From NCBI RefSeq assembly GCF_902712855.1, contig NZ_LR743507.1, positions 5,504,501-5,568,500 on the forward strand: a stretch of 64,000 nucleotides of DNA, written 5' to 3'. Each line of letters begins with the position of its first letter. The stretch's first letter is position 1. A program made the position numbers and the translations under genes. This stretch comes from Variovorax paradoxus (GTDB lineage Bacteria; Pseudomonadota; Gammaproteobacteria; Burkholderiales; Burkholderiaceae_C). The notes beneath the pieces are model-generated. The model was not told the DNA's origin. It worked only from the letters and a program-made list of their open reading frames with translations, and ran no database searches. Below are positions 55,285-64,000 of this stretch, one piece after another.

Positions 55285-58200
55285 ATGGCACGCTTCTTCA
55301 TCGACCGGCCCATCTTCGCGTGGGTCATCGCCATCGTCATCATGCTGGCGGGTGCGATGTCCATCGGCACGCTGCCGTTGGAGCAGTACCCCGACATCGC
55401 ACCCACCAAGGTCTCGGTCAACGCGACCTACCCCGGCGCCTCGGCCAAGACCATCGAGGACTCGGTCACGCAGGTGATCGAGCAGAAGATGAAAGGGCTC
55501 GACCGGCTGACCTCGATGTCGTCGAGCAGCACCTCGTCGGGCACCGCGCGCATCGAGCTCACCTTCGAGGCCGGCACCAACGCCGACGTGGCGCAGATGC
55601 AGGTGCAGAACAAGCTGCAGCAGGCCATGTCGCAGCTGCCGCAGTCGGTGCAGAGCCAGGGCGTGACCGTCACCAAGTCGGGCACCGACTTCCTGATGAT
55701 CGTCTCGCTCACCTCGCAGGACGGCAGCGCCTCGGCCACCGACATCGGCGACTACATCTCCAGCAGCCTGCTGGACGTGGTCAGCCGCATCGACGGCGTA
55801 GGCGACGTGCAGGCCCTGGGCTCGGGCTACGCCATGCGCATCTGGCTCGACCCGGCGAAGCTGCAGAAGTATTCGCTGATGCCCTCGGACGTGACCAGCG
55901 CGCTCACCAGCCAGAACACCGAGGTGTCCGCCGGCCAGCTGGGCGCCCTGCCCGCCACCGCGGGCCAGCGGCTCACGGCCACCATCACCGCGCGCAGCAA
56001 GCTGCGCACCGCCGACCAGTTCCGCGAGGTGATCGTGAAGTCCGACAGCGCCGGCTCGGTGGTGCGCCTGGGCGACGTGGCGCGCGTCGAACTGGGCAGC
56101 GAGAGCTACACCATCAACACCCGCTTCGACGGCAAGCCCTCGGCCGCCATGGGCGTGAAGCTGGCCACCGGCGCCAACGCGCTCACGGTGTCGAACGCGG
56201 TGAAGGCCAAGATCGCCGAGCTGGAGCCCTTCTTCCCGAACCGGATGAAGGCCGTGGTCGGCTACGACACCACGCCCTTCGTGCGCGTTTCCATCGAGGA
56301 AGTGGCCAAGACGCTGGTCGAGGCGATGGTGCTGGTGGTGCTCATCATGTACCTCTTCCTGCAGAACCTGCGCGCGACGCTGGTGCCGGCCATTGCGGTG
56401 CCGGTGGTGCTGCTGGGCACCTTCGGCGTGCTGGCGGCGCTGGGCTACTCGATCAACACGCTCACCATGTTCGGCATGGTGCTGGCCATCGGGTTGCTGG
56501 TGGACGACGCCATCGTGGTGGTGGAGAACGTCGAGCGGCTCATGAGCGAGGAAGGGCTCTCGCCCAGGGAAGCCACGCGCAAGTCGATGCGCGAGATCAC
56601 CGGCGCGCTGGTGGGCATCGCGCTGGTGCTGTCGGCGGTGTTCATTCCGATGGCTTTCTTCGGCGGCTCCACGGGCGTGATCTACCGGCAGTTCTCGGTG
56701 ACCATCGTGGCAGCGATGCTGCTGTCGGTGCTGGTGGCGCTCACGCTGTCGCCCGCGCTGTGCGCCACGCTGCTCAAGCCGGCGCAGGCCGGCCATCACG
56801 ACGGAAGGCGCGGCTTCTTCGGCTGGTTCAACCGCAGCTTCGAGCGCAATGCCGAGCGCTACCGCTCGGGCGTGGGCGGCCTGCTGCACCGGGGCAAGCG
56901 CAGCATGCTGGTCTACGTGCTGCTGCTGGGCGTGCTGGGCGTGACCTTCATGCGCCTGCCCACCTCGTTCCTGCCCGACGAGGACCAGGGCACGCTGATG
57001 ACGCAGGTGAAGCTGCCCTCCAGCGCCACCGACGAACAGCTGCAGCAGACCCTGAAGGACTTCGAGGCCTACCTGGGCGCGCAGAAGGAAGTGGCGCACT
57101 TCATCGTGCTCAGCGGCCTGAGCGGCGACCAGGCCACGGGCAACGCCTTCATCACGCTGAAGGACTGGAGCGAGCGCGGCGGCAAGGGGCAGGACGCCGC
57201 CTCGCTGGCGCGCCGCTTCACGCAGGAGATGTCGGCGCGCGCCAGCAACGCCAGCGTGTTCGTGATGCTGCCGCCGGCGGTGCGCGGCCTGGGCTCCAAC
57301 GCGGGCTTCGACGTGCAGCTGCAGGACCTCGGCGGCATCGGCCACGAGGCGCTGGTGGAAGCGCGCGAGCAGTTCCTGGCCCTCGCGCGCAAGGACCCGG
57401 CGCTGAGCCAGGTGCGCAGCAACAACCTGGACGACACGCCGCAGTTCGCGATCGACATCGACGACCGCAAGGCCGCGGCGCTGAGCCTCTCGACCGCGGA
57501 CATCAACGACACGCTCTCCAGCGCGATGGGCGGCAGCTACGTGAACGACTTCGTCAACAACGGCCGCGTGAAGAAGTCTACGTGCAGGCCGATGCGCCAT
57601 TCCGCATGCAGCCGGACAGCGTCGACCGCTGGCATGTGCGCAACGGCAACAGCGAGATGGTGCCGTTCTCCGCCTTCGCGAGCAGCCGCTGGACCTACGG
57701 CTCGCCGCAGCTTTCGCGCTACAACGGCATGTCGTCGTTCGAGCTCATCGGCGATCCGGCGGCCGGCGTGAGCTCGGGCGCAGCCATGGATGCGGTAGAG
57801 CGCATCATGAAGCAGCTGCCGCAGGGCATCGGCTACGAATGGGCGGGCAGCTCCTACCAGGAGCGGCTGTCGGGCTCGCAGGCGCCGCTGCTGTATGCGG
57901 TGTCGATCCTGTTCGTGTTCCTGTGCCTGGCCGCGCTGTATGAAAGCTGGTCGGTGCCGTTCTCGGTGATCCTGGTGGTGCCGCTGGGCGTGCTGGGCGC
58001 GGTGCTCGCCACCCGGTTCGCGGGGCTGTCGAACGACGTGTACTTCCAGGTCGGGCTGCTGGCCACGGTCGGGCTGTCGGCGAAGAACGCGATCCTGATC
58101 GTGGAGTTCGCGAAGCAGCTGCAGGACGAAGGCATGGCGTTGGTCGAGGCCACGCTGCAGGCGGTGCGCCTGCGGCTGCGGCCCATTCTCATGACCTCGC

Positions 58201-58427
58201 TGGCCTTCATGTTCGGCGTGCTGCCGCTGGCGCTGAGCACCGGCGCGGGGTCGGGCAGCCGCCGCGCCATCGGCGTGGGCGTGCTCGGCGGCGTGGCGAG
58301 CGCCACGGCGCTGGGCATCTTCTTCGTGCCGCTGTTCTTCGTCGTGATCCGGCGCTTTTTCGCGCCGAAGACAGGAGCCGGGGCAGCGCCCGCGCTGCCC
58401 ATGCTTGCCCCGGAAGGAACCCCATGA
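55285..58427 (+). pseudogene. RND efflux permease with a one-base frameshift near base 57576
   Basis: The first 764 or so codons read as a normal AcrB-like permease: FFIDRPIFAWVIAIVIMLAG, then LLVDDAIVVVENVERLMSEE with the proton-relay Asp pair. After GGSYVNDFVNNGRVKK the frame breaks. The family continuation, VYVQADAPFRMQPDSVDRWH, appears in the +2 frame and runs to a normal end with SAKNAILIVEFAKQ. Restoring one G at AAGAAG^TCTAC gives an intact 1047-residue protein. It may be a true mutation, a sequencing error or, less likely, recoding. If true, the pump is truncated within the second periplasmic loop. Confidence 0.9.
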
Positions 58428-59866
58428 ACGCACATGCTTTCAGACTCTCCACGTGGGTCGCGGCCGCGCTGCTCGCCGGCTGCGTCAACCTCGCTCCCGT
58501 GTATTCGCGCCCCGACGCGCCGGTGGCGCCGGCCTGGCCCGCGTCGGCCGGCGCCAACGAAGCCAAAGACGGCGCCACAGCCGCAACCGCCGCCGCACCA
58601 GCCGCCACCGGCTGGGAAAGCTTCATCAGCGACGATCGCCTGCGCCGGACCATCGCGCTGGCGATCGCCAACAACCGCGACCTGCGCGTGGCGCTGCAGA
58701 ACATCGAGAAGGCGCGCGCGCAGTACGGCGTGCAGCGCGCCGAGCTGTTCCCCAGCATCGCAGCCACCGCGGGCGGCACGCGCCAGCGCAACGCGGCGGC
58801 CACGAGCAGCAGCGGCGAGTCGTCCATCGGCAGCACCTACACCGTCGCGCTGGGCTTCAGCAGCTACGAGCTCGACCTGTTCGGCCGCTTGCGCAACCTC
58901 AACGAAGCCGCGCTGCAGAGCTACTTGTCGACCGAGGCCACGACCCGCAGCACGCGCATCAGCCTGGTGGCCGAGGTCGCCTCGGCCTGGCTCACGCTCG
59001 CCGCCGACAACGAGCGGTTGAAGCTCGCGCAGAGCACGCTCGCGAGCCAGCAGCGCTCCTACGCGCTGACCAGCCGCATGAAGGCGCTGGGCGCCGGCAC
59101 CGCGCTGGCGCTGGCCCAGTCACAGACCACGGTGGACTCGGCGCGCGTCGACGTGGCCAGCTACACAGCGCAGGTTGCGCAGGACCGCAACGCGCTCGAC
59201 CTGCTGGCCGGCGCCACGGTGCCCGACGAACTGCTGCCGCCCGCCGGCATGGCCGCGGCCAGCGCCCTGCTCGACGTGCCCGCCGGCCTGCCCTCCACGT
59301 TGCTGCAGCAGCGCCCCGACGTGCTGTCCGCCGAGCACACGCTGCAGGCCTCGAATGCCGACATCGGCGCGGCGCGCGCGGCGTTCTTTCCGACGATTTC
59401 GCTCACGGCAAGCGCAGGCTCGTCGAGCACGGCGCTGTCGGGTCTCTTCAAGGGCGGCAACAGCGCATGGAGCTTCGCGCCGTCGATCAGCCTGCCGATC
59501 TTCAACGCCGGCAGCAACCGCGCCAGCCTCGACGCGGCGAAGGCGCAGCGCGAGATCGACCTCGCGACCTACGAGAAGACAGTGCAGACCGCCTTCCGCG
59601 AAGTGGCCGACGCGCTGGCCGTGCGCGCCTCGCTGGGCGAACAGCTCGCGGCGCAGCAGTCGCTGGTGGACGCCACGCAGAAGAGCTACACGCTGTCGGA
59701 CGCGCTGTACCGCAACGGCAGCTACAGCTTCCTCGAGGTGCTCGATGCGCAGCGCTCGCTCTACACCGCGCAGCAGACGCTGATCGGCTTGCGCCTGTCG
59801 GAGCAGAGCAACCGCATCACGCTCTTCAAAGTGATGGGCGGAGGCGACACGGCTTCGTCGAGTTGA
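58424..59866 (+). CDS. Outer-membrane efflux lipoprotein (second system)
   Basis: 480 residues. Lipobox AALLAGCVN near residue 15. OMF repeats: AIANNRDLRVALQNIEKARA, SYELDLFGRLRNLNEAALQS, NADIGAARAAFFPTISLTAS and LDAQRSLYTAQQTLIGLRLS. The start overlaps the permease stop (ATGA), so its translation may be coupled to that stop; the upstream frameshift would weaken this. Confidence 0.95.
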   Translation: MNAHAFRLSTWVAAALLAGCVNLAPVYSRPDAPVAPAWPASAGANEAKDGATAATAAAPAATGWESFISDDRLRRTIALAIANNRDLRVALQNIEKARAQYGVQRAELFPSIAATAGGTRQRNAAATSSSGESSIGSTYTVALGFSSYELDLFGRLRNLNEAALQSYLSTEATTRSTRISLVAEVASAWLTLAADNERLKLAQSTLASQQRSYALTSRMKALGAGTALALAQSQTTVDSARVDVASYTAQVAQDRNALDLLAGATVPDELLPPAGMAAASALLDVPAGLPSTLLQQRPDVLSAEHTLQASNADIGAARAAFFPTISLTASAGSSSTALSGLFKGGNSAWSFAPSISLPIFNAGSNRASLDAAKAQREIDLATYEKTVQTAFREVADALAVRASLGEQLAAQQSLVDATQKSYTLSDALYRNGSYSFLEVLDAQRSLYTAQQTLIGLRLSEQSNRITLFKVMGGGDTASSS

Positions 59867-59888
59867 GCGCAGTCGCGGCCGCTCGACC

Positions 59889-60380
59889 TCAGCCGCGTGT
59901 CGCGTTCTCCTTCATCTTCGCCAGCGCGATGGCGATGGCCGCGCCGCCCAGCGTCTTGATGAGGCCGGAGTGCTGCGCATAGAACCGGCTCACCTCGTCG
60001 ATCACGCCCGCGTGCTGCTGCTCGGCATGCGTGGCTATTTCGGTCACCTGCGCGGGCGAAAGCTGCGAGGCCTGGTCGGGCGTGACCTGCGTCTGGCCCG
60101 GCTGCAGCATGCGGCCGAGCACGCCGCCGGCCAGCGCCGACGCGGCGGCGGGCCCCAGCGTGGCCAGGATCTGGTTGAGCACGCCGGCCTGCTGCGCGGA
60201 CGACGAACGGCCGAACAGCTGGCCGACCGTGTCGCCGAAGGGCGGCGTTCCGTCGGAGCGCATGGCCGCGGCCAGCCCCGCGCCGAGTTCGCCGGCGGAG
60301 GCATGCTGCGCGACCTGGTCGAGATGGGCCGTGGCGTCGTCGTGGCCGATGGCTTGCTGGAGGATGTCGAGTAGACCCAT
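59889..60380 (-). CDS. DUF937/YidB family protein
   Basis: 163 residues. It starts MGLLDILQQAIGHDD and contains GGAAAAMRSDGTPPFGDTVG-like and ILATLGPAAASALAGGVLGR segments with a C-terminal QHSGLIKTLGGAAIAIALAK, as in DUF937/YidB proteins. Helical and Ala/Gly-rich, with one weakly hydrophobic C-terminal stretch. Function unknown. Monocistronic, convergent with the outer-membrane gene and divergent from the acyl-CoA ligase. Confidence 0.82.
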   Translation of the reverse strand: MGLLDILQQAIGHDDATAHLDQVAQHASAGELGAGLAAAMRSDGTPPFGDTVGQLFGRSSSAQQAGVLNQILATLGPAAASALAGGVLGRMLQPGQTQVTPDQASQLSPAQVTEIATHAEQQHAGVIDEVSRFYAQHSGLIKTLGGAAIAIALAKMKENATRG

Positions 60381-60551
60381 GGGAGGCTCCTTGCGAGGAT
60401 CGAGGTACGGTCGTCCAGGCATCGTGGCGCCGCCATCCTGAGCGGCAACTGACGGGCGTCGGCGAGGCGGCCCGCGTCGCCAAGGCGCTCGTCCGGCGAC
60501 AGGGGGCTCCGCTATCCTGCCGGCTGGCCAAGACGAAGGACAGACTCTCCC

Positions 60552-62108
60552 ATGCACTCCGATTTTCAAGCCGCGATCGACAGCGAATTCGGCGCCATCG
60601 CCGACCTGGTTCGCCTGCACGCGCGGCACACGCCAGGCCATGCCGCGCTGGCCGACGCGCAGCACACGCTCGACTACCGCGCACTCGACGCGCTGATGGA
60701 CCGCATCGCCGCCAGCCTGCAGCGCGACGGCCTGCAGCCCGGCGACGCCATCGCGGTGTGTGCGACCTCGTCGGTCAATTACGCGGCCGTGTTCCTGGGC
60801 GCGTTGCGCGCGGGCGTGGCCGTGGCCCCGCTGGCGCCCGGCTCCACGCCCGCCAGCCTGGCGCGCATGATCTCGGACGCCGATGCGCGCATCCTGTTCA
60901 GCGACGCGTCGGCCGCCGAAGTGATCGGGCCGGCCCAGCCGGGGGGCATCGCCCGCGTCGCGCTCGACGGCTCGCAGGTCGGCGGCGCATTCGACGCGTG
61001 GCTGGCGCCCGCCGGCGCCCAGCCCCGGCCGGTGGCGGCGCAGCCCTCGTGGCCGTTCAACATCATCTATTCGTCGGGCACCACGGGCGAACCCAAGGGC
61101 ATCGTGCAGGGCCACGGCATGCGCTGGGCCCATGTGCAGCGCGGTGCCAGGTACGAGTACGACAGCCGCACCGTCACGCTGCTGTCGACCCCGCTGTACT
61201 CCAACACCACGCTGGTGGTGTTCTTTCCCACCATCGCCTTCGGCGGCTGCGTGGTGCTGATGCCCAAGTTCGACGCGCTCGGCTACCTGCAGCTGGCCGA
61301 GAAGCACCGCGTGACGCACACCATGCTCGTGCCGGTGCAATACCAGCGGCTGATGGCGCACCCGCGCTTCGACGCGCACGACCTGTCCTCGTACAAGTTC
61401 AAGTTCAGCACCAGCGCGCCGTTCAATGCCGCGCTGAAGGCCGACGTGCTCAAGCGCTGGCCCGGCGGGCTGATCGAGTTCTACGGCATGACCGAAGGCG
61501 GCGGCACCTGCATCCTGGAGGCGCACCTGAACCCCACCAAGCTGCACACCGTGGGCCAGCCCGCGCAGGGCAGCGACATCCGCCTGATCGACGAGGAAGG
61601 CAACGAGCTCTCGCGCGACGACCCCGACGCCGCCGGCGAGGTGGTGGGCCACTCGGCCGGCATGATGACCGGCTACCACCGCCAGCCCGAGAAGACGCGC
61701 GAGGCCGAGTGGTTCGACGCGGCGGGCAAGCGCTTCATCCGCACCGGCGACGTGGGCCGCTTCGACGCCGACGGCTTCCTGACGCTGTTCGACCGCAAGA
61801 AGGACATGATCATCAGCGGCGGCTTCAACATCTACCCGAGCGACCTCGAAGGCGTGGTGCGCGGCCATGCGGCGGTGGCCGACGTGGCGGTGGTGGGCGT
61901 GCCGTCCGAGCAGTGGGGCGAGACGCCGGTGGCCTTCGTGGTCCGCCGGGAAGGCGATACCACCACCGAGGCCGCGCTGCTTCAGTGGACCAACGACCAG
62001 CTCGGCAAGACCCAGCGCCTGGCGCGGCTGAGCTTCATCGACGAACTGCCGCGCAGCGCGATCGGCAAGGTGCTCAAGCGCGAACTGCGCGAACGCGACG
62101 CCGGCTGA
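60552..62108 (+). CDS. Acyl-CoA/AMP-forming ligase
   Basis: 518 residues, ANL superfamily. P-loop IIYSSGTTGEPKGIVQGHG (about residues 174-192), the adenylate motif LIEFYGMTEGGGTCI, FIRTGDVGRFDADGFLTLFD hinge, and the C-terminal catalytic Lys in PRSAIGKVLKREL. It activates a carboxylic acid with ATP and CoA. The acid is unknown. DMIISGGFNIYPSDLEGVV is typical of long- or medium-chain and aryl-CoA ligases. The gap of 37 bp to the kinase suggests co-transcription. Confidence 0.92.
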   Translation: MHSDFQAAIDSEFGAIADLVRLHARHTPGHAALADAQHTLDYRALDALMDRIAASLQRDGLQPGDAIAVCATSSVNYAAVFLGALRAGVAVAPLAPGSTPASLARMISDADARILFSDASAAEVIGPAQPGGIARVALDGSQVGGAFDAWLAPAGAQPRPVAAQPSWPFNIIYSSGTTGEPKGIVQGHGMRWAHVQRGARYEYDSRTVTLLSTPLYSNTTLVVFFPTIAFGGCVVLMPKFDALGYLQLAEKHRVTHTMLVPVQYQRLMAHPRFDAHDLSSYKFKFSTSAPFNAALKADVLKRWPGGLIEFYGMTEGGGTCILEAHLNPTKLHTVGQPAQGSDIRLIDEEGNELSRDDPDAAGEVVGHSAGMMTGYHRQPEKTREAEWFDAAGKRFIRTGDVGRFDADGFLTLFDRKKDMIISGGFNIYPSDLEGVVRGHAAVADVAVVGVPSEQWGETPVAFVVRREGDTTTEAALLQWTNDQLGKTQRLARLSFIDELPRSAIGKVLKRELRERDAG

Positions 62109-62145
62109 CGCGCAGCGGCCCGAAGAGCGGGCACGATCGCGGCAG

Positions 62146-63606
62146 ATGAAATCCCTGCGCGGTCAGTTGCTGTTCTTCTGGGTGCTGCTGTTCGGCATGT
62201 GCGCCGCGCTGGCGGTGGTGATGCTCACGCTGTACCGCAGCAGCGCGGGCGCCCAGGTGGCGGCCGGGCGCAGTGCCACCGAGCAGTCGTGCCGGGCCAT
62301 CGCGGCACGGTATGCCAGGTCGGCGACCTCGCCCGCGCCCGCGACGCCGCAGATCGACCTGTTGCAGGTGTTGCTGCAGCTGGTGCTGGTCGAGGCGCCG
62401 CACGTGGAAGGCGGCGTGTGGCAGGCCGCGGGCGGGCAGCTGGCCTACGCCTACCCCACCTACGAGGGCAGCGGCGTCAAGCGCGACGTGCCGGCGGCCG
62501 AGCAGCCGCTCATCGCGGAGATGGCGCAGCTCGCGGCCCGCACGCGGCAGCCGCAGACCGACGTGGTGCGCGGCAGCCGCGAGGCGCTGATCGTCTCCGC
62601 CTGCCCTCTGGCCGCGCCGGCCAACGACCTTGCCGCCTGGACCATGACGCGCACCAACGGCGGCGCGCTGGCCGCGCAGGGCAGCCTGCGCGCCGGGCTT
62701 GGCGTGCTGCTGGTGCTGGTGCTGGCGTCGGGCCTGTGGCTAGGGTCCATCCTGCTGCGCGGTCTGCGCCATGTGCAGCGCCTGGAAAACCGGCTGATGC
62801 AGGCCGGTGCCGACGGCGGCGCCATGCCCGAGCTGCCGCTCACCGGCGTGCGCGAGCTCGACCGCATCGTCGATGGCTTCAACCACTATCGCCTGCGCTT
62901 CGAGGAAGCCCGCGCCCACCTGCGCGATGCCGCGCAGCAGCGCAGCCGCGACCAGCGGCTGGCCGCGCTGGGCCGCATGACCGGCGGCATCGCGCATGAA
63001 ATCCGCAACCCCATCGCCACGATGCGGCTGAAGGCCGAGAACGCACTGGCCGCCGCGCCCGAGCGGCAGGGCCAGGCGCTGCAGGCCATCGTCGGGCAGA
63101 TCGACCGGCTCGACGGGCTGGTGCAGAGCCTGCTGGCGCTGGTGCAGCCGGTGACGCTGGCGCCGAAGGAGGTGGTGCTGCACCGCTGGCTCGACGAGCG
63201 CGTGGCCACCGTGGCGCCGAAGGCCGATGCCGCCGGCGTGCAGGTCAGCCTGCACCACGACACGCCCGCCAGCGCCATGTTCGACCCGGTGCACCTGGCG
63301 CGCGCGGTCGACAACCTGCTGGACAACGCGGTGCGCCATGCGCCGCGCGGCGGCCACGTCGTTCTCTCGGCATCGCAGCCCGAGGTGCACTCGCTGGCGA
63401 TCCGCGTGGACGACAACGGCCCGGGCGTGCCCGAGCCGCTGCGGGCCAGCCTCTTCGAGCCCTTCGCCACCGGCCGGGCCGACGGCACCGGGCTGGGCCT
63501 GGCGCTGGCGCGCGAGGTGGCGCTGGCGCACGGCGGCGAGCTTCATCACCGGCCGCTGTCGCCGGGCACCCGCTTCGAACTGGAGCTTCCATGGCGCATC
63601 TCCTGA
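62146..63606 (+). CDS. Sensor histidine kinase (NtrB/HK4-like)
   Basis: 486 residues. Two membrane helices (LFFWVLLFGMCAALAVVMLT, residues 9-28, and LGVLLVLVLASGLWLGSILL, about 185-204) enclose a periplasmic sensor. H-box GGIAHEIRNPIATMRLKAEN, N-box VDNLLDNAVRHAPRGG, G-boxes VDDNGPGVPEPLR and GTGLGLALAREVALA. The C-terminus overlaps the next gene by 16 bp. Confidence 0.92.
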   Translation: MKSLRGQLLFFWVLLFGMCAALAVVMLTLYRSSAGAQVAAGRSATEQSCRAIAARYARSATSPAPATPQIDLLQVLLQLVLVEAPHVEGGVWQAAGGQLAYAYPTYEGSGVKRDVPAAEQPLIAEMAQLAARTRQPQTDVVRGSREALIVSACPLAAPANDLAAWTMTRTNGGALAAQGSLRAGLGVLLVLVLASGLWLGSILLRGLRHVQRLENRLMQAGADGGAMPELPLTGVRELDRIVDGFNHYRLRFEEARAHLRDAAQQRSRDQRLAALGRMTGGIAHEIRNPIATMRLKAENALAAAPERQGQALQAIVGQIDRLDGLVQSLLALVQPVTLAPKEVVLHRWLDERVATVAPKADAAGVQVSLHHDTPASAMFDPVHLARAVDNLLDNAVRHAPRGGHVVLSASQPEVHSLAIRVDDNGPGVPEPLRASLFEPFATGRADGTGLGLALAREVALAHGGELHHRPLSPGTRFELELPWRIS

Positions 63607-64000
63607 TCGTCGACGACGACGACGCCTTTCGCGACACGCTGGCCGAGACGCTGCAGGGCCTGGGCCACGAGACGGTGGCGGTCGCACGCGGCGCGCAGGC
63701 GCTGGAGGCCGCGTCGCATGCGCGCTTCGACGCCGTGTTCCTCGACCACCGCATGCCCGGCATGGACGGCCTGCAGACGCTGGAAGCCATGCAGGCGCGC
63801 CTGGCGCGCTTGCCGCCAGTGATCGTGCTGACCGCGTTCTCGAGCGCGGGCAACACCATCGACGCGATGCGCCTGGGCGCCTTCGACCACCTGGCCAAGC
63901 CCGTCAGCCGAGAGGCAGTGCGCGAGGTGCTGGCCCGGGCGTTGCAGCAGCATGCGGCAGTTGCCTCCGGCGAGGCTCCGGTTGCCCCGGAAGACGACGG
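63591..64000 (+). CDS. Response regulator, NtrC-like (runs off window)
   Basis: 136 residues visible. Receiver domain: HLLIVDDDDAFRDTLAETLQ, the phosphoacceptor in AVFLDHRMPGMDGLQTLEAM, the Thr in VIVLTAFSSAGNTIDAMRLG and the Lys in HLAKPVSREAVREVL. The start is inside the kinase 3' end. Phrases like LDHRMPGMDGLQT and TIDAMRLGAFDHLAKP are typical of regulators with a sigma-54 AAA+ or Fis domain after it, which should lie beyond base 64000. Confidence 0.85.
   Translation, partial: MAHLLIVDDDDAFRDTLAETLQGLGHETVAVARGAQALEAASHARFDAVFLDHRMPGMDGLQTLEAMQARLARLPPVIVLTAFSSAGNTIDAMRLGAFDHLAKPVSREAVREVLARALQQHAAVASGEAPVAPEDD

Noticed and set aside
57560..57590. Programmed ribosomal frameshift in the second RND permease
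   Set aside because: AAGAAGTC is not a classic slippery heptamer, no stimulatory stem is evident and RND permeases are not known to use recoding.
1..64000. Prophage, integrase or insertion sequence
   Set aside because: No integrase, transposase, phage structural gene or attachment-site duplication was seen in the window.

Overview
The window is high-GC DNA of a betaproteobacterium, most likely a Variovorax-like member of the Comamonadaceae (Burkholderiales). The evidence is the gene content and order: an atpIBEFHAGDC operon, the ybeD-lipB-lipA cluster, the rsmI/yraN/diaA/dolP cluster, two AcrAB-OprM type pumps, and many GC-rich repeats between genes. The taxonomic call is inference; no rRNA gene is present. 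Both ends are cut: an MFS transporter at the left and an NtrC-like response regulator at the right.

Layout. 1-2.3 kb: MerR/MFS pair with a perfect operator, a beta-hydroxyacid dehydrogenase, then a tandem 97-bp repeat array. 2.3-5.3 kb: envelope and ribosome housekeeping (dolP, diaA, yraN, rsmI). 5.4-10 kb: a LysR-KptA pair facing a HAD-like protein, a GST, a TauE/SafE exporter and an AraC regulator. 10-11.7 kb: gene debris (PhoD and phospholipase D remnants), two small unknown genes, one with an elaborately self-complementary leader, and tRNA-Arg(CCG). 11.8-18.7 kb: TetR repressor, AcrR-like operator and a complete RND pump. 18.8-26 kb: cytochrome c5, small hydrolases, the LemA/TPM group, pdeM and trxC. 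26-32.3 kb: the Lhr-type helicase, ATP-dependent ligase and exonuclease of the ligase-associated DNA-repair system, invaded by palindromic elements. 32.3-40.1 kb: a DUF3617 protein, a PAP2 phosphatase, and a sugar ABC operon (ROK regulator, ATPase, permease, binding protein, oxidoreductase) carrying repeats in four places. 40.3-48 kb: the ATP synthase operon with a lipoprotein gene inserted between atpG and atpD. 48.2-51.8 kb: an internally deleted D-amino-acid aminotransferase remnant, ybeD, a metallo-beta-lactamase-fold lipoprotein, lipB and lipA. 51.8-59.9 kb: a BaeSR-like two-component system facing a second RND pump whose inner-membrane gene carries a one-base frameshift. 59.9-64 kb: a DUF937 protein, an acyl-CoA ligase and a second kinase/regulator pair.

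Themes. (1) Three kinds of short palindromic repeat have entered operons and even reading frames. One appears to supply the start codon of the repair helicase, one forms the C-terminal tail of the repair exonuclease, and one adds about 29 residues to a sugar ABC ATPase. (2) Gene decay is visible at several points: phoD, phospholipase D, dat and the second RND permease. (3) The most promising undescribed element is the leader at 10.77-11.0 kb, where mutually exclusive stems can cover or expose a ribosome-binding site.
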